From Ilumatobacteraceae bacterium (GTDB lineage Bacteria > Actinomycetota > Acidimicrobiia > Acidimicrobiales > Ilumatobacteraceae): a DNA stretch of 10,104 nucleotides. The translations under genes and the position numbers were made by a program. Where the stretch lies: NCBI GenBank assembly GCA_007122945.1, contig SKSP01000146.1, positions 1 through 10,104 on the forward strand, written 5' to 3'. This document shows positions 1-5,716 of the stretch, piece after piece. The first letter of the stretch is position 1; each line of letters opens with the position of its first letter. A model generated the notes under the pieces. It made no database searches. It was not told the origin of the DNA and worked only from the letters and a program-made list of their open reading frames with translations.

Positions 1-41
1 CCGCGTTGATCGACCGGTTCTGGTCGGTTCGGGCAGACGGT

Positions 42-1235
42 TCAGGGGGTGGGGGTGGGGCGGGGGGTGCGGCCGAGGGGGCCGAGTGCGACCATGACCA
101 ACAGGACGGTCGCCAGGCCGGCGCCGGCGAGCAGGGCGACCGACGTGCTGGTGGCGGTGAACACGGCCGCCGCGAGGAGCGGTCCGAGCGTCTGGCCGAA
201 CCGGACCGCACCGACCCACACGGCCACGACGGCGCCGCGGTGCTCGGCCGGTGCTTCCGTCACGGCCGTGTCCTGCAGGATGGGGACGAGAGCGCCCTCG
301 CCGAGCCCGTAGCACGCGCAGGCGACACCCACCACGGCGACGGTGGGGACGAGCCCCATCAGCGTGAACGAGGCGACGAAGATCGACACCGCGCCGATCA
401 GCACCGGTCGGCGCCCGAGCCGATCGGTGATCCGGCCGAGGTTGAACGCGACGAGCGATGCCGTGACCGCCGGGATCGAGAGCATCACCCCGCGCGCGGC
501 GGACCCGAGCCCCAGCTCGCGCTCGAGGTGCAGCGGGAGCGTCGACAAGAACACGCCGAACACCAGGACGAACATGATCACGCCGCTCGCGAGGACGGCC
601 ACGATCGTCGGCCGCCGGATCACCTCGCCGATGCCCCGGAGCTGGTCGGTGACCGTACCGGCGACGGGAGGTCGGATCGGATCGAGGCGCTGCCAGGCCC
701 AGAGTGCGACGACGAAGCCGAGTGCCTGGGGCGCGAGTGCGAACCTCCAGGACACGACCTCGGCGAGGAGACCCGACACGAGCGGGAACGACGCCAGGCC
801 GACGGTCAGCATCGCCGCATTGCGGCCGATCAACGTCGTCCGGCGGGTGCCCTCCCAATGGTCGCCGATGATCACGATGGCGAGGTTGATCAGTCCGGCC
901 GCGCCGATCCCCTGCACGAAGCGGGCTGCCAGGAGGACCCCGAAGTTCGGCGCCGCGGCGACGGCGAGACCTGCCAGTCCGAACAGCAGCAGGCACGGGA
1001 CGAGCACCGCGCGCCGGCCGAGGCGGTCGGCCAACACGCCGATCAGTGGCGCGACGACGATGCCGGGCAGCGCGATCGCGGCCACCACGAGCCCGGCGCC
1101 ACCGTCGCTGATGCCGAGGTCGTCGAGCAGGTCGGGGAGCACCGGTGAGATCAGGCTGTTGCCCATGACCCCCGTCAGGGTGATCGCGAAGATCAGCGCG
1201 AGCGGCGGCGCGGCCGACGTGTCGGTCCGGATCAC
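42..1235 (-). CDS. MFS transporter, DHA1-like drug/metabolite efflux family
   Basis: This 397-residue inner-membrane protein has the length and hydrophobicity pattern of a 12-helix major facilitator superfamily secondary transporter, probably a proton-coupled exporter. The cytoplasmic loop between helices 2 and 3 carries the classic motif A, GVLADRLGRRAVL (about residues 66-78). A second, half-repeat copy, GRITDRLGRRPVL, sits at the equivalent place in the C-terminal half. ARFVQGIGAAGL resembles motif B of helix 4. The start is GTG at 1235; a strong GGAGGAG site lies 9 nt upstream, which decides the start. The C-terminus ends in a Pro/Thr-rich tail. It lies 34 bp downstream of the threonine-aldolase-like ORF on the same strand and may be co-transcribed with it. 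The substrate cannot be read from the sequence. I see no functional link to the divergent nuo operon. Confidence 0.9.
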   Translation of the reverse strand: MIRTDTSAAPPLALIFAITLTGVMGNSLISPVLPDLLDDLGISDGGAGLVVAAIALPGIVVAPLIGVLADRLGRRAVLVPCLLLFGLAGLAVAAAPNFGVLLAARFVQGIGAAGLINLAIVIIGDHWEGTRRTTLIGRNAAMLTVGLASFPLVSGLLAEVVSWRFALAPQALGFVVALWAWQRLDPIRPPVAGTVTDQLRGIGEVIRRPTIVAVLASGVIMFVLVFGVFLSTLPLHLERELGLGSAARGVMLSIPAVTASLVAFNLGRITDRLGRRPVLIGAVSIFVASFTLMGLVPTVAVVGVACACYGLGEGALVPILQDTAVTEAPAEHRGAVVAVWVGAVRFGQTLGPLLAAAVFTATSTSVALLAGAGLATVLLVMVALGPLGRTPRPTPTP

Positions 1236-1244
1236 CCCGGCACG

Positions 1245-1251
1245 CTCCTCC
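1245..1251 (-). promoter_or_regulatory. Ribosome binding site of the MFS gene
   Basis: On the minus strand this reads GGAGGAG, a near-perfect Shine-Dalgarno sequence 9 nt before the GTG start at 1235. It fixes the start of the transporter and shows it can be translated independently of the ORF upstream. Confidence 0.75.
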
Positions 1252-1269
1252 GGACCCGTCCCGAGAGGC

Positions 1270-1656
1270 TCACGCTCGTGGCGCGACCGCGTCGCCGAAC
1301 ACGGCGAGCGCGGCCTCGACGTCGGCGACGGGATCGGCCACGCGGACGAACAGCAGGTTGGCGTCGGGACGCTCGACCAGCTCGATGCCGAGTTCGTCGA
1401 GTCCGTTCGCCAGTTCGGCCGCGCGTCGGTTGGCGTGCGCCGCCGACGCCGTCGGGTGCTCGAACACCTCGCGCACGAACACCTCGCGCACGAACACCTC
1501 GCGCACGAACACCTCGCGCACGAGCGCCTCGAGGCGCCCGGTCAGATCGTCACCGCCGTACGCGAGGGCGGAGCCGTCGTTCGCCGCCGTCAGGGCGTCG
1601 AGGACCTCCGGGAGCACGCCGGCGGCGTCGTCGGATCGGAGCTCGATGGTGGCCAC
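1270..1656 (-). CDS. Threonine-aldolase-like ORF with internal in-frame deletions, probably non-functional
   Basis: This 128-residue ORF aligns by eye with the two ends of PLP-dependent low-specificity L-threonine aldolases (about 340 residues). Residues 5-50 (RSDDAAGVLPEV, then AYGGDDLTGRLEAL) match the family N-terminus, where SDN..G..PE and AYGDD are typical. HANRRAAELANGLDELG and ERPDANLLFVRV match the C-terminal domain (compare HAN..A..LA..L and P.EAN..F). The last 20 or so residues resemble the family's extreme C-terminus. The central domain of about 200 residues, with the PLP-binding lysine, is missing, and a second gap of about 28 residues follows FVRV. The motif VREVF is repeated four times just before the first junction. 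The start is GTG at 1656, with no Shine-Dalgarno site but a CATACT box 6 nt upstream. It cannot be a working aldolase as read; a shortened protein with another role, or an assembly artefact, are alternatives. Confidence 0.55.
   Translation of the reverse strand: MATIELRSDDAAGVLPEVLDALTAANDGSALAYGGDDLTGRLEALVREVFVREVFVREVFVREVFEHPTASAAHANRRAAELANGLDELGIELVERPDANLLFVRVADPVADVEAALAVFGDAVAPRA
1461..1520. repeat. Four perfect tandem copies of a 15-bp unit
   Basis: The plus-strand unit CGAACACCTCGCGCA occurs four times without mismatch at 1461, 1476, 1491 and 1506. The next 15 bases begin with a diverged partial copy (CGAGCGCCTCG). The period is a multiple of three, so on the minus strand it encodes four VREVF pentapeptides in frame inside the threonine-aldolase-like ORF. 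The related family appears to have one equivalent segment (REVF or similar), so three copies look like an expansion by replication slippage. Confidence 0.95.
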
Positions 1657-1662
1657 GACAGG

Positions 1663-1668
1663 AGTATG
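1663..1668 (-). promoter_or_regulatory. Possible -10 box for the minus-strand gene pair
   Basis: Read on the minus strand this is CATACT, four of six matches to TATAAT. It ends 6 nt before the GTG start at 1656, which has no Shine-Dalgarno site. This is the spacing expected for a leaderless actinobacterial transcript. I see no convincing -35 element. Placement is by inference only. Confidence 0.3.
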
Positions 1669-1766
1669 GCCGGACGGCGCTCACCGGGTGCTCGGCGGGG
1701 CGGATCCGAGCCCGCGATCGGCCCCGCGGGCCCCGCCGACGGGCGCCGCGCGATGCCGCGACGGGT

Positions 1767-1797
1767 TTGGGAAGGGATTCACGACCCCTGGTAGCGT
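1767..1797 (+). promoter_or_regulatory. Putative nuo operon promoter, near-leaderless
   Basis: A TAGCGT hexamer at 1792-1797, preceded by TGG (extended -10 style), lies 9 nt before the nuoA ATG. TTGGGA at 1767-1772 could be a -35 element with a 19-bp spacer, which is slightly long. A start site 6-8 nt after the -10 box would fall within about 3 nt of the ATG. No Shine-Dalgarno site precedes nuoA, so both facts point to a leaderless or near-leaderless operon transcript. No operator is recognisable. Confidence 0.4.
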
Positions 1798-1806
1798 CGC
1801 GCCCCG

Positions 1807-2172
1807 ATGTCGCTGTTCCTCCGCGATTACCTCACGGTCGTCTGGTTCGGCCTCGCAGCGCTCGTGCTCGCCGGTCTGCTGCTGGGCGTCGCCGCCGCGG
1901 TCCGACCCTCGCGGCCGACGCCCCAGAAGGTCATGGCCTACGAATCGGGCGTCGACCCGGTCGGGACGGGCTGGTCCCAGAGTCAGGTCCGCTACTACGT
2001 GTTCGCCCTGCTCTTCGTCATCTTCGACGTCGAGGCGATCTTCATCTTCCCGTGGGCGGCGAACGTCGAACGGTACGGGACCTTCGGGTTGATCGTGATG
2101 ATCGCGTTCATCGTGCTGTTGCTCGACGGCCTGGTGTACGCCTGGAAGCGAGGACTCCTCCGATGGGTCTAG
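1807..2172 (+). CDS. nuoA: NADH-quinone oxidoreductase subunit A (complex I)
   Basis: This 121-residue subunit (homologue of ND3) is a small membrane protein of complex I that helps hold the quinone-site interface between the membrane and peripheral arms. Three membrane helices are visible at about residues 9-31, 63-83 and 91-113. The family signature is present: YESGVDPVG (45-53) in the loop between helices 1 and 2, then QVRYYVFALLFVIFDVEAIF (60-79) with the conserved acidic pair Asp74 and Glu76 in helix 2. The loop cysteine of YECG-type sequences is Ser47 here, a common bacterial variant. The length is normal. It is the first gene of the operon; its ATG has no Shine-Dalgarno site and follows the putative promoter closely. 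Its end overlaps nuoB by 10 bp. Confidence 0.95.
   Translation: MSLFLRDYLTVVWFGLAALVLAGLLLGVAAAVRPSRPTPQKVMAYESGVDPVGTGWSQSQVRYYVFALLFVIFDVEAIFIFPWAANVERYGTFGLIVMIAFIVLLLDGLVYAWKRGLLRWV
2151..2154 (+). promoter_or_regulatory. Ribosome binding site of nuoB
   Basis: AGGA within the GAAGCGAGGA stretch ends 8 nt before the ATG at 2163. It favours that start, inside the end of nuoA, over the internal ATG at 2187. Confidence 0.5.
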
Positions 2173-2765
2173 TGGATCGCGGGCGCATGCCCGCCCCGCT
2201 CAGCAAGCTGTTCAACATGGGCCGCTCGTATTCGATGTGGGTGTACCAGTGGGGCCTGGCGTGCTGCGCGATCGAGATGGGTGCGGCCTTCGGTTCGCCG
2301 CGCTACGACGTGATGCGCCTGGGCGTCATCCCGTTGCCGGCGAGCCCCCGTCAGGCCGACCTCGTCGTCATCTCGGGCACCGTCACCGACAAGATGGCGC
2401 CCGCCATCAAGCGGCTCTACGAGCAGATGCCCGAGCCGAAGTACGTGATCTCGATGGGGTCGTGCGCCAACTGCGGCGGGCCCTACTGGGACTCCTACTC
2501 GGTCACCAAGGGCGTCGACCAGATCATCCCGGTCGACGTCTACGTGCCCGGCTGCCCGCCCCGGCCCGAGGCGCTGCTCGAGGGTGTCGTTCTGCTCCAG
2601 CAGCGCATCAAGATGGAGGACATGGCGGCCAAGTGGCGCAACGAGGAGTTCACGCCGATGCGCTCGTCGCGTGCCGAGCGCAAGGCCGCCGTCGCGGCGG
2701 CCAGGCGTGACGCCGCGCCCGCCGAGCGCGAGCCGATCGTCGTCGGTGGTGGTCCGGTTGAGTGA
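2163..2765 (+). CDS. nuoB: NADH-quinone oxidoreductase subunit B, Fe-S cluster N2 subunit
   Basis: This 200-residue peripheral-arm subunit (PSST/Nqo6 homologue) binds the terminal [4Fe-4S] cluster N2, which passes electrons to quinone. All four expected ligands are present: the tandem pair Cys34-Cys35 (WGLACCAIEMGA), Cys101 (SMGSCANCGG) and Cys131 (VPGCPPRPEALL). Cys104 is an extra cysteine in the CANCGG segment, where canonical NuoB usually has CASSGG. The segment from about residue 93 to 135 is highly typical of the family. The last 35 or so residues form a basic, Ala-rich tail, which is somewhat longer than usual. I chose the ATG at 2163 because of the AGGA site upstream; it overlaps nuoA by 10 bp. 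The stop overlaps the nuoC start by 8 bp, suggesting translational coupling. Confidence 0.95.
   Translation: MGLVDRGRMPAPLSKLFNMGRSYSMWVYQWGLACCAIEMGAAFGSPRYDVMRLGVIPLPASPRQADLVVISGTVTDKMAPAIKRLYEQMPEPKYVISMGSCANCGGPYWDSYSVTKGVDQIIPVDVYVPGCPPRPEALLEGVVLLQQRIKMEDMAAKWRNEEFTPMRSSRAERKAAVAAARRDAAPAEREPIVVGGGPVE
2745..2749 (+). promoter_or_regulatory. Weak ribosome binding site supporting a TTG start of nuoC
   Basis: GGTGG, 8 nt before the TTG at 2758, is the only Shine-Dalgarno-like sequence near the beginning of nuoC. The GTG codons at 2746 and 2749 lie within or beside it and have nothing comparable upstream. Confidence 0.4.
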
Positions 2766-3495
2766 CGAGACGTCCACCGAATCGTCCACCGACACCTCCG
2801 GTGACGAGGCCGTCGCGGCGCTCCCCGGCGACGGCCTGCGTGAAGGCGTCGTCGACCTGTTGCGCCGCGAGCTCGGCGAGGACCTGCTCGACACCCATCT
2901 GGTCCCCAACGTCGACCTCTGGGTCCGCGTCGACCGGTCGGCGTGGCGACGCACCGCCGAGGTGCTCTCGCTCGCCGGGTTCGACTACTTCTGCTTCCTC
3001 TCGGCGATCGACTGGAAGCCGTCACCGTGGGGGCGCGGCGAGGACGACCCGAGCGAGCCGCCGCCCGAGCGTTCGACCGAGATCGTCCAGGGGTACGCCG
3101 GCGGGGAGACCCGCTTCCAGCTGCTCGCCCGGCTCAACGACACCCGCCGGCACCTCGGCGTGACGCTCAAGGCCGACCTCCCCGACGACGACCTCGTGGC
3201 CGACTCGTGGATCCCGGTGTTCGCCGGCGCGAACTGGCACGAGCGCGAGACCCACGAGATGTTCGGCATCGGGTTCAACGGGCACCCCGATCTGCGCAAC
3301 ATCTACCTCCCCGGCGACTTCGAGGGGTACCCGCTGCGCAAGGACTTCCCGCTGGTGGCGCGCATGGTGAAGCCGTGGCCCGGCATCGTCGACGTCGAAC
3401 CCATGCCGGCGGAGGAGCCCGCCGACGACGGCGCAGGGGCCACCGGGGACGACAGCGGAGGGGCCGAGACGAACGGAGGTGACGCGTCGTCATGA
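2758..3495 (+). CDS. nuoC: NADH-quinone oxidoreductase subunit C (30 kDa)
   Basis: This is the 30-kDa-type subunit of the complex I peripheral arm, which packs against NuoD and NuoB and carries no cofactor. From the TTG at 2758 it has 245 residues. The diagnostic signature is ERETHEMFGIGF (residues 162-173), followed by HPDLRNIYLPGDFEGYPLRK and the DFPL element. The 30-residue N-terminal lead is rich in Ser, Thr and acidic residues, and the C-terminal 40 or so residues are a Gly/Asp/Glu-rich low-complexity tail; both are probably disordered. The start is uncertain (TTG 2758, or GTG 2746 or 2749); the folded domain begins well downstream in any case. It overlaps nuoB by 8 bp and nuoD by 4 bp (ATGA). 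It is separate from nuoD, not fused as in E. coli. Confidence 0.92.
   Translation: MSDETSTESSTDTSGDEAVAALPGDGLREGVVDLLRRELGEDLLDTHLVPNVDLWVRVDRSAWRRTAEVLSLAGFDYFCFLSAIDWKPSPWGRGEDDPSEPPPERSTEIVQGYAGGETRFQLLARLNDTRRHLGVTLKADLPDDDLVADSWIPVFAGANWHERETHEMFGIGFNGHPDLRNIYLPGDFEGYPLRKDFPLVARMVKPWPGIVDVEPMPAEEPADDGAGATGDDSGGAETNGGDASS
3475..3482 (+). promoter_or_regulatory. Strong ribosome binding site of nuoD
   Basis: GGAGGTGA is a full-length match to the anti-Shine-Dalgarno core, 9 nt before the ATG at 3492. It decides that start over the in-frame ATG at 3501. It lies inside the low-complexity tail of nuoC and is the best ribosome binding site in the operon. Confidence 0.8.
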
Positions 3496-4664
3496 CCCTC
3501 ATGTCGGATCGTCAACAGCTCAGCTACATCGCCGCCCAGGCCGCCGACGCACGCCTCAACGTCGAGCTCGAGACCGAGGGCATGACCCTCAACATCGGCC
3601 CGCAGCACCCCGCCACCCACGGGACGCTGCGCATCATCGCCCACCTCGACGGCGAGCAGGTGGTGTGGGCCGAACCGTCGTGCGGCTACATGCACCGCGG
3701 GTACGAGAAGCTCACCGAGGTCCGCACGTTCCCGCAGGTCACCACGCTGATCAACCGGATCGACTGGCTCGGCAGCTTCGCCAACGAGGTGCCGTTCATC
3801 CTCGCCGCCGAGCAGCTGATGGAGATCGAGGCGCCACCGCGCGCCCAGTGGATCCGCACGATCCTGTTCGAGCTGTCGCGCATCGCCAACGTGTCGCTGT
3901 TCCTCGGCGACCTCGGCGTGCAGATGGGCGCGATCACCCCGGTGTTCCTCGCGTTCCGCGATCGCGAGTACGTCCTCAACCTGATCGAGGGTGCCACCGG
4001 CGGGCGCTTCCACCCGAACTTCGACCGCATCGGCGGCCTGAAGGACGACCTGCCGAAGGGCTGGATCGACGAGACCCGCCAGGTGATGCGCAAGCTGCGC
4101 GGCTTCTGCGACGAGATCGAGGACCTGCTGTTCGGCAACGAGATCTTCCAGAGCCGCATGCGCGGCATCGGCGTGATCCCCGCCGAGGTCGCCAAGCAGT
4201 ACGGCCTGTCGGGACCCAACCTGCGCGCCAGCGGCGTCGACTGGGACCTCCGCCGCGACCAGTCCCTGCCGATGGCGTGGGACCAGGTCGACTTCAAGGT
4301 CTGGACCCACCCCGACGGCGACAGCTGGGCCCGCTGCTGGATCCGGCTGCAGGAGACCCGTGAGGCGACCAAGATCGTCGACCAGCTCCTCGACGGCATC
4401 CCGTCGGGCCCGGTCATGACGAAGGTGCCCCGCATCATCAAGGTGCCCGAGGGCGAGGCCTGGGTCGCCACCGAGAACCCGCTCGGCGAGATGGGCTACT
4501 ACGTCGTGTCGAAGGGTGATCTCGGACCGTTCCGGGTCAAGATCCGCTCGGCCAGCTTCAACAACATCTCGGTGGTGCCGTGGGTGTTGAAGGGCGTGTA
4601 CGTGCCCGACATCATCACGATCCTCGCCTCGCTCTACTTCATCCTCGGAGACATCGATCGCTGA
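3492..4664 (+). CDS. nuoD: NADH-quinone oxidoreductase subunit D (49 kDa), divergent quinone site
   Basis: This 390-residue subunit derives from the [NiFe]-hydrogenase large subunit and forms most of the quinone-headgroup pocket with NuoB. Clear family motifs are GPQHPATHGTLR (36-47) with the catalytic-loop His39 and His43, GYMHRGYEK (65-73), SRMRGIGVIPAEVAKQYGLS in the middle, and the C-terminal ILGDIDR. Three departures stand out against Thermus Nqo4 as I remember it. The pocket Tyr87 is Trp92 here (NRIDWLGS). Asp139, which pairs with the pocket His, is Gln144 (GVQMGAITP). The conserved segment containing a SMEA.I.HFK.YTEGF-like helix, about 25 residues, is absent between GPV (about 303) and GEAWVATE. 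Reading is continuous, with no sign of a frameshift. The start follows an excellent GGAGGTGA site, and the stop overlaps nuoH by 1 bp, leaving no room for nuoE, nuoF or nuoG. Confidence 0.95.
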   Translation: MTLMSDRQQLSYIAAQAADARLNVELETEGMTLNIGPQHPATHGTLRIIAHLDGEQVVWAEPSCGYMHRGYEKLTEVRTFPQVTTLINRIDWLGSFANEVPFILAAEQLMEIEAPPRAQWIRTILFELSRIANVSLFLGDLGVQMGAITPVFLAFRDREYVLNLIEGATGGRFHPNFDRIGGLKDDLPKGWIDETRQVMRKLRGFCDEIEDLLFGNEIFQSRMRGIGVIPAEVAKQYGLSGPNLRASGVDWDLRRDQSLPMAWDQVDFKVWTHPDGDSWARCWIRLQETREATKIVDQLLDGIPSGPVMTKVPRIIKVPEGEAWVATENPLGEMGYYVVSKGDLGPFRVKIRSASFNNISVVPWVLKGVYVPDIITILASLYFILGDIDR

Positions 4665-5716
4665 TGCTCGCTCTGGCCGTCGAGATCCCCTACTGGGGGC
4701 AATCGCTGCTGCGCGTGGTCGGCGGGATCGCCGCCGTCCTGCTGCCCGCCGGCACGATCGTGTACCTGTTCCTGTTCAAGATGATGTCGTTCATGCAGAG
4801 CCGGCTCGGCCCCATGGAGGCCGGCCCGTACGGCTCGATGCAGCTCATCGCCGAGGTCGGCAAGTGGCTGCAGAAGGAGGACATCGCCCCCGAGAAGGCC
4901 GACGTCCACATCTTCCGGATGGCGCCGATCATCGTCCTCGTCTCGACGTTCCTGCTCGTCGCGGTCGTGCCGTTCGGCCCGCAGGCGTACTTCACGAACT
5001 TCGAGGTCGGCATCTTCTACGCCCTCGCCGTCGGTTCGATCTCGGTGATCGGCATCCTCATCGCCGGGTGGGCGAGCGCCAACAAGTACTCGCTGCTCGG
5101 CGGTCTGCGGGCGGCCGGCCAGCTGATCGCCTACGAGTTGCCGATGGTGCTCGCCGTCGTCGGCGTCGTGATCCAGGCCGGGACGATGAACATGCAGGGC
5201 ATCGTCGTCGCCCAGAACACCGGTGAGATCTTCGGCTGGGGCGGGCTCGGCTTCCCGTTCATCATCACCCAGTTCGTCGGGTTCATGATCTTCATGATCG
5301 CCGTGCAGGCCGAGCTGACCCAGGCGCCGTTCGACATGCCGATCGCCGAGTCCGAGCTCGTCTCGGGCTACATGACCGAGTACTCCGGCTTCCGGTTCCT
5401 CATGTTCTTCATCGGCGAGTTCGCGACCGCCGGCGTGTTCGCCTTCATCGCCTCGGTGCTGTTCCTCGGTGGGTGGGGCGTGCCGTTCGCCTGGTTCGGC
5501 TGGGAGACCCTCGCCGACGTCCCGGGTTGGATGAACGTCGCCGGCCCGGTGATCATGCTGACCAAGATGCTGCTGCTCACCTTCTTGATCATGTGGGTGC
5601 GCTTCAGCTATCCCCGTTTCCGCGAGGACCAGCTCCAGACGTTCGCCTGGAAGTTCCTCATCCCCCTCGCGCTGGCCAACATCGTCGTGACGGCGATCAT
5701 CAAGGTGGCAGTCTGA
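4664..5716 (+). CDS. nuoH: NADH-quinone oxidoreductase subunit H (ND1-like), divergent E-channel
   Basis: This 350-residue membrane subunit forms the base of the quinone tunnel and the start of the proton-coupling E-channel. It has about eight helices. Recognisable blocks are MQSRLGP (44-50), KEDIAPEKAD, GWASANKYSLLGGLRAAGQ with YELPM (Glu158), APFDMPIAESELVSGYMTEY (221-240), and a C-terminal WKFLIPLALANI. Conserved residues retained include Glu158, Asp224, Glu229, Glu231 and Glu239. Several near-invariant positions differ: the ERR/ERK that normally precedes the first loop reads LFK here (Leu37 in place of E. coli Glu36). The Arg before PFD is Gln220, and the first Glu of PEAE is Ile227 (E. 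coli Glu216). The start is an ATG in a TGATG overlap with nuoD; a GGAG site lies 13 nt upstream, which is rather far and suggests coupled translation. Confidence 0.95.
   Translation: MLALAVEIPYWGQSLLRVVGGIAAVLLPAGTIVYLFLFKMMSFMQSRLGPMEAGPYGSMQLIAEVGKWLQKEDIAPEKADVHIFRMAPIIVLVSTFLLVAVVPFGPQAYFTNFEVGIFYALAVGSISVIGILIAGWASANKYSLLGGLRAAGQLIAYELPMVLAVVGVVIQAGTMNMQGIVVAQNTGEIFGWGGLGFPFIITQFVGFMIFMIAVQAELTQAPFDMPIAESELVSGYMTEYSGFRFLMFFIGEFATAGVFAFIASVLFLGGWGVPFAWFGWETLADVPGWMNVAGPVIMLTKMLLLTFLIMWVRFSYPRFREDQLQTFAWKFLIPLALANIVVTAIIKVAV

Noticed and set aside
1..41. Possible terminator hairpin after the transporter gene
   Set aside because: The best pairing I see is CGACC with GGTCG around a short loop, without a following T-run on the minus strand. 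This is too weak to call.
1461..1520. CRISPR-like reading of the 15-bp repeats
   Set aside because: The copies are directly abutting with no spacers, the unit is far too short, and the period matches codons of an ORF.
1720..1732. GGCCC-CGC-GGGCC hairpin in the intergenic region
   Set aside because: A five-pair stem with a three-base loop and no U-tract is expected by chance in DNA this GC-rich. It lies between divergent genes, where no terminator is needed.
6..1794. Plus-strand open frames overlapping the transporter and the aldolase-like ORF
   Set aside because: Their products are low-complexity Arg/Gly/Glu-rich strings. The minus strand has a full MFS protein with motif A twice and a strong ribosome binding site.
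1666..1794. Small 42-residue plus-strand ORF with AGGAG just upstream
   Set aside because: The AGGAG ends one base before the ATG, too close to act as a ribosome binding site. The product is Arg/Gly/Pro-rich and it lies across the putative nuoA promoter.
3492..4664. NuoD as a [NiFe]-hydrogenase large subunit
   Set aside because: No CxxC nickel-ligand pairs are present at either end. The GPQHPATHG, GYMHRGYEK and C-terminal GDIDR motifs are those of complex I.
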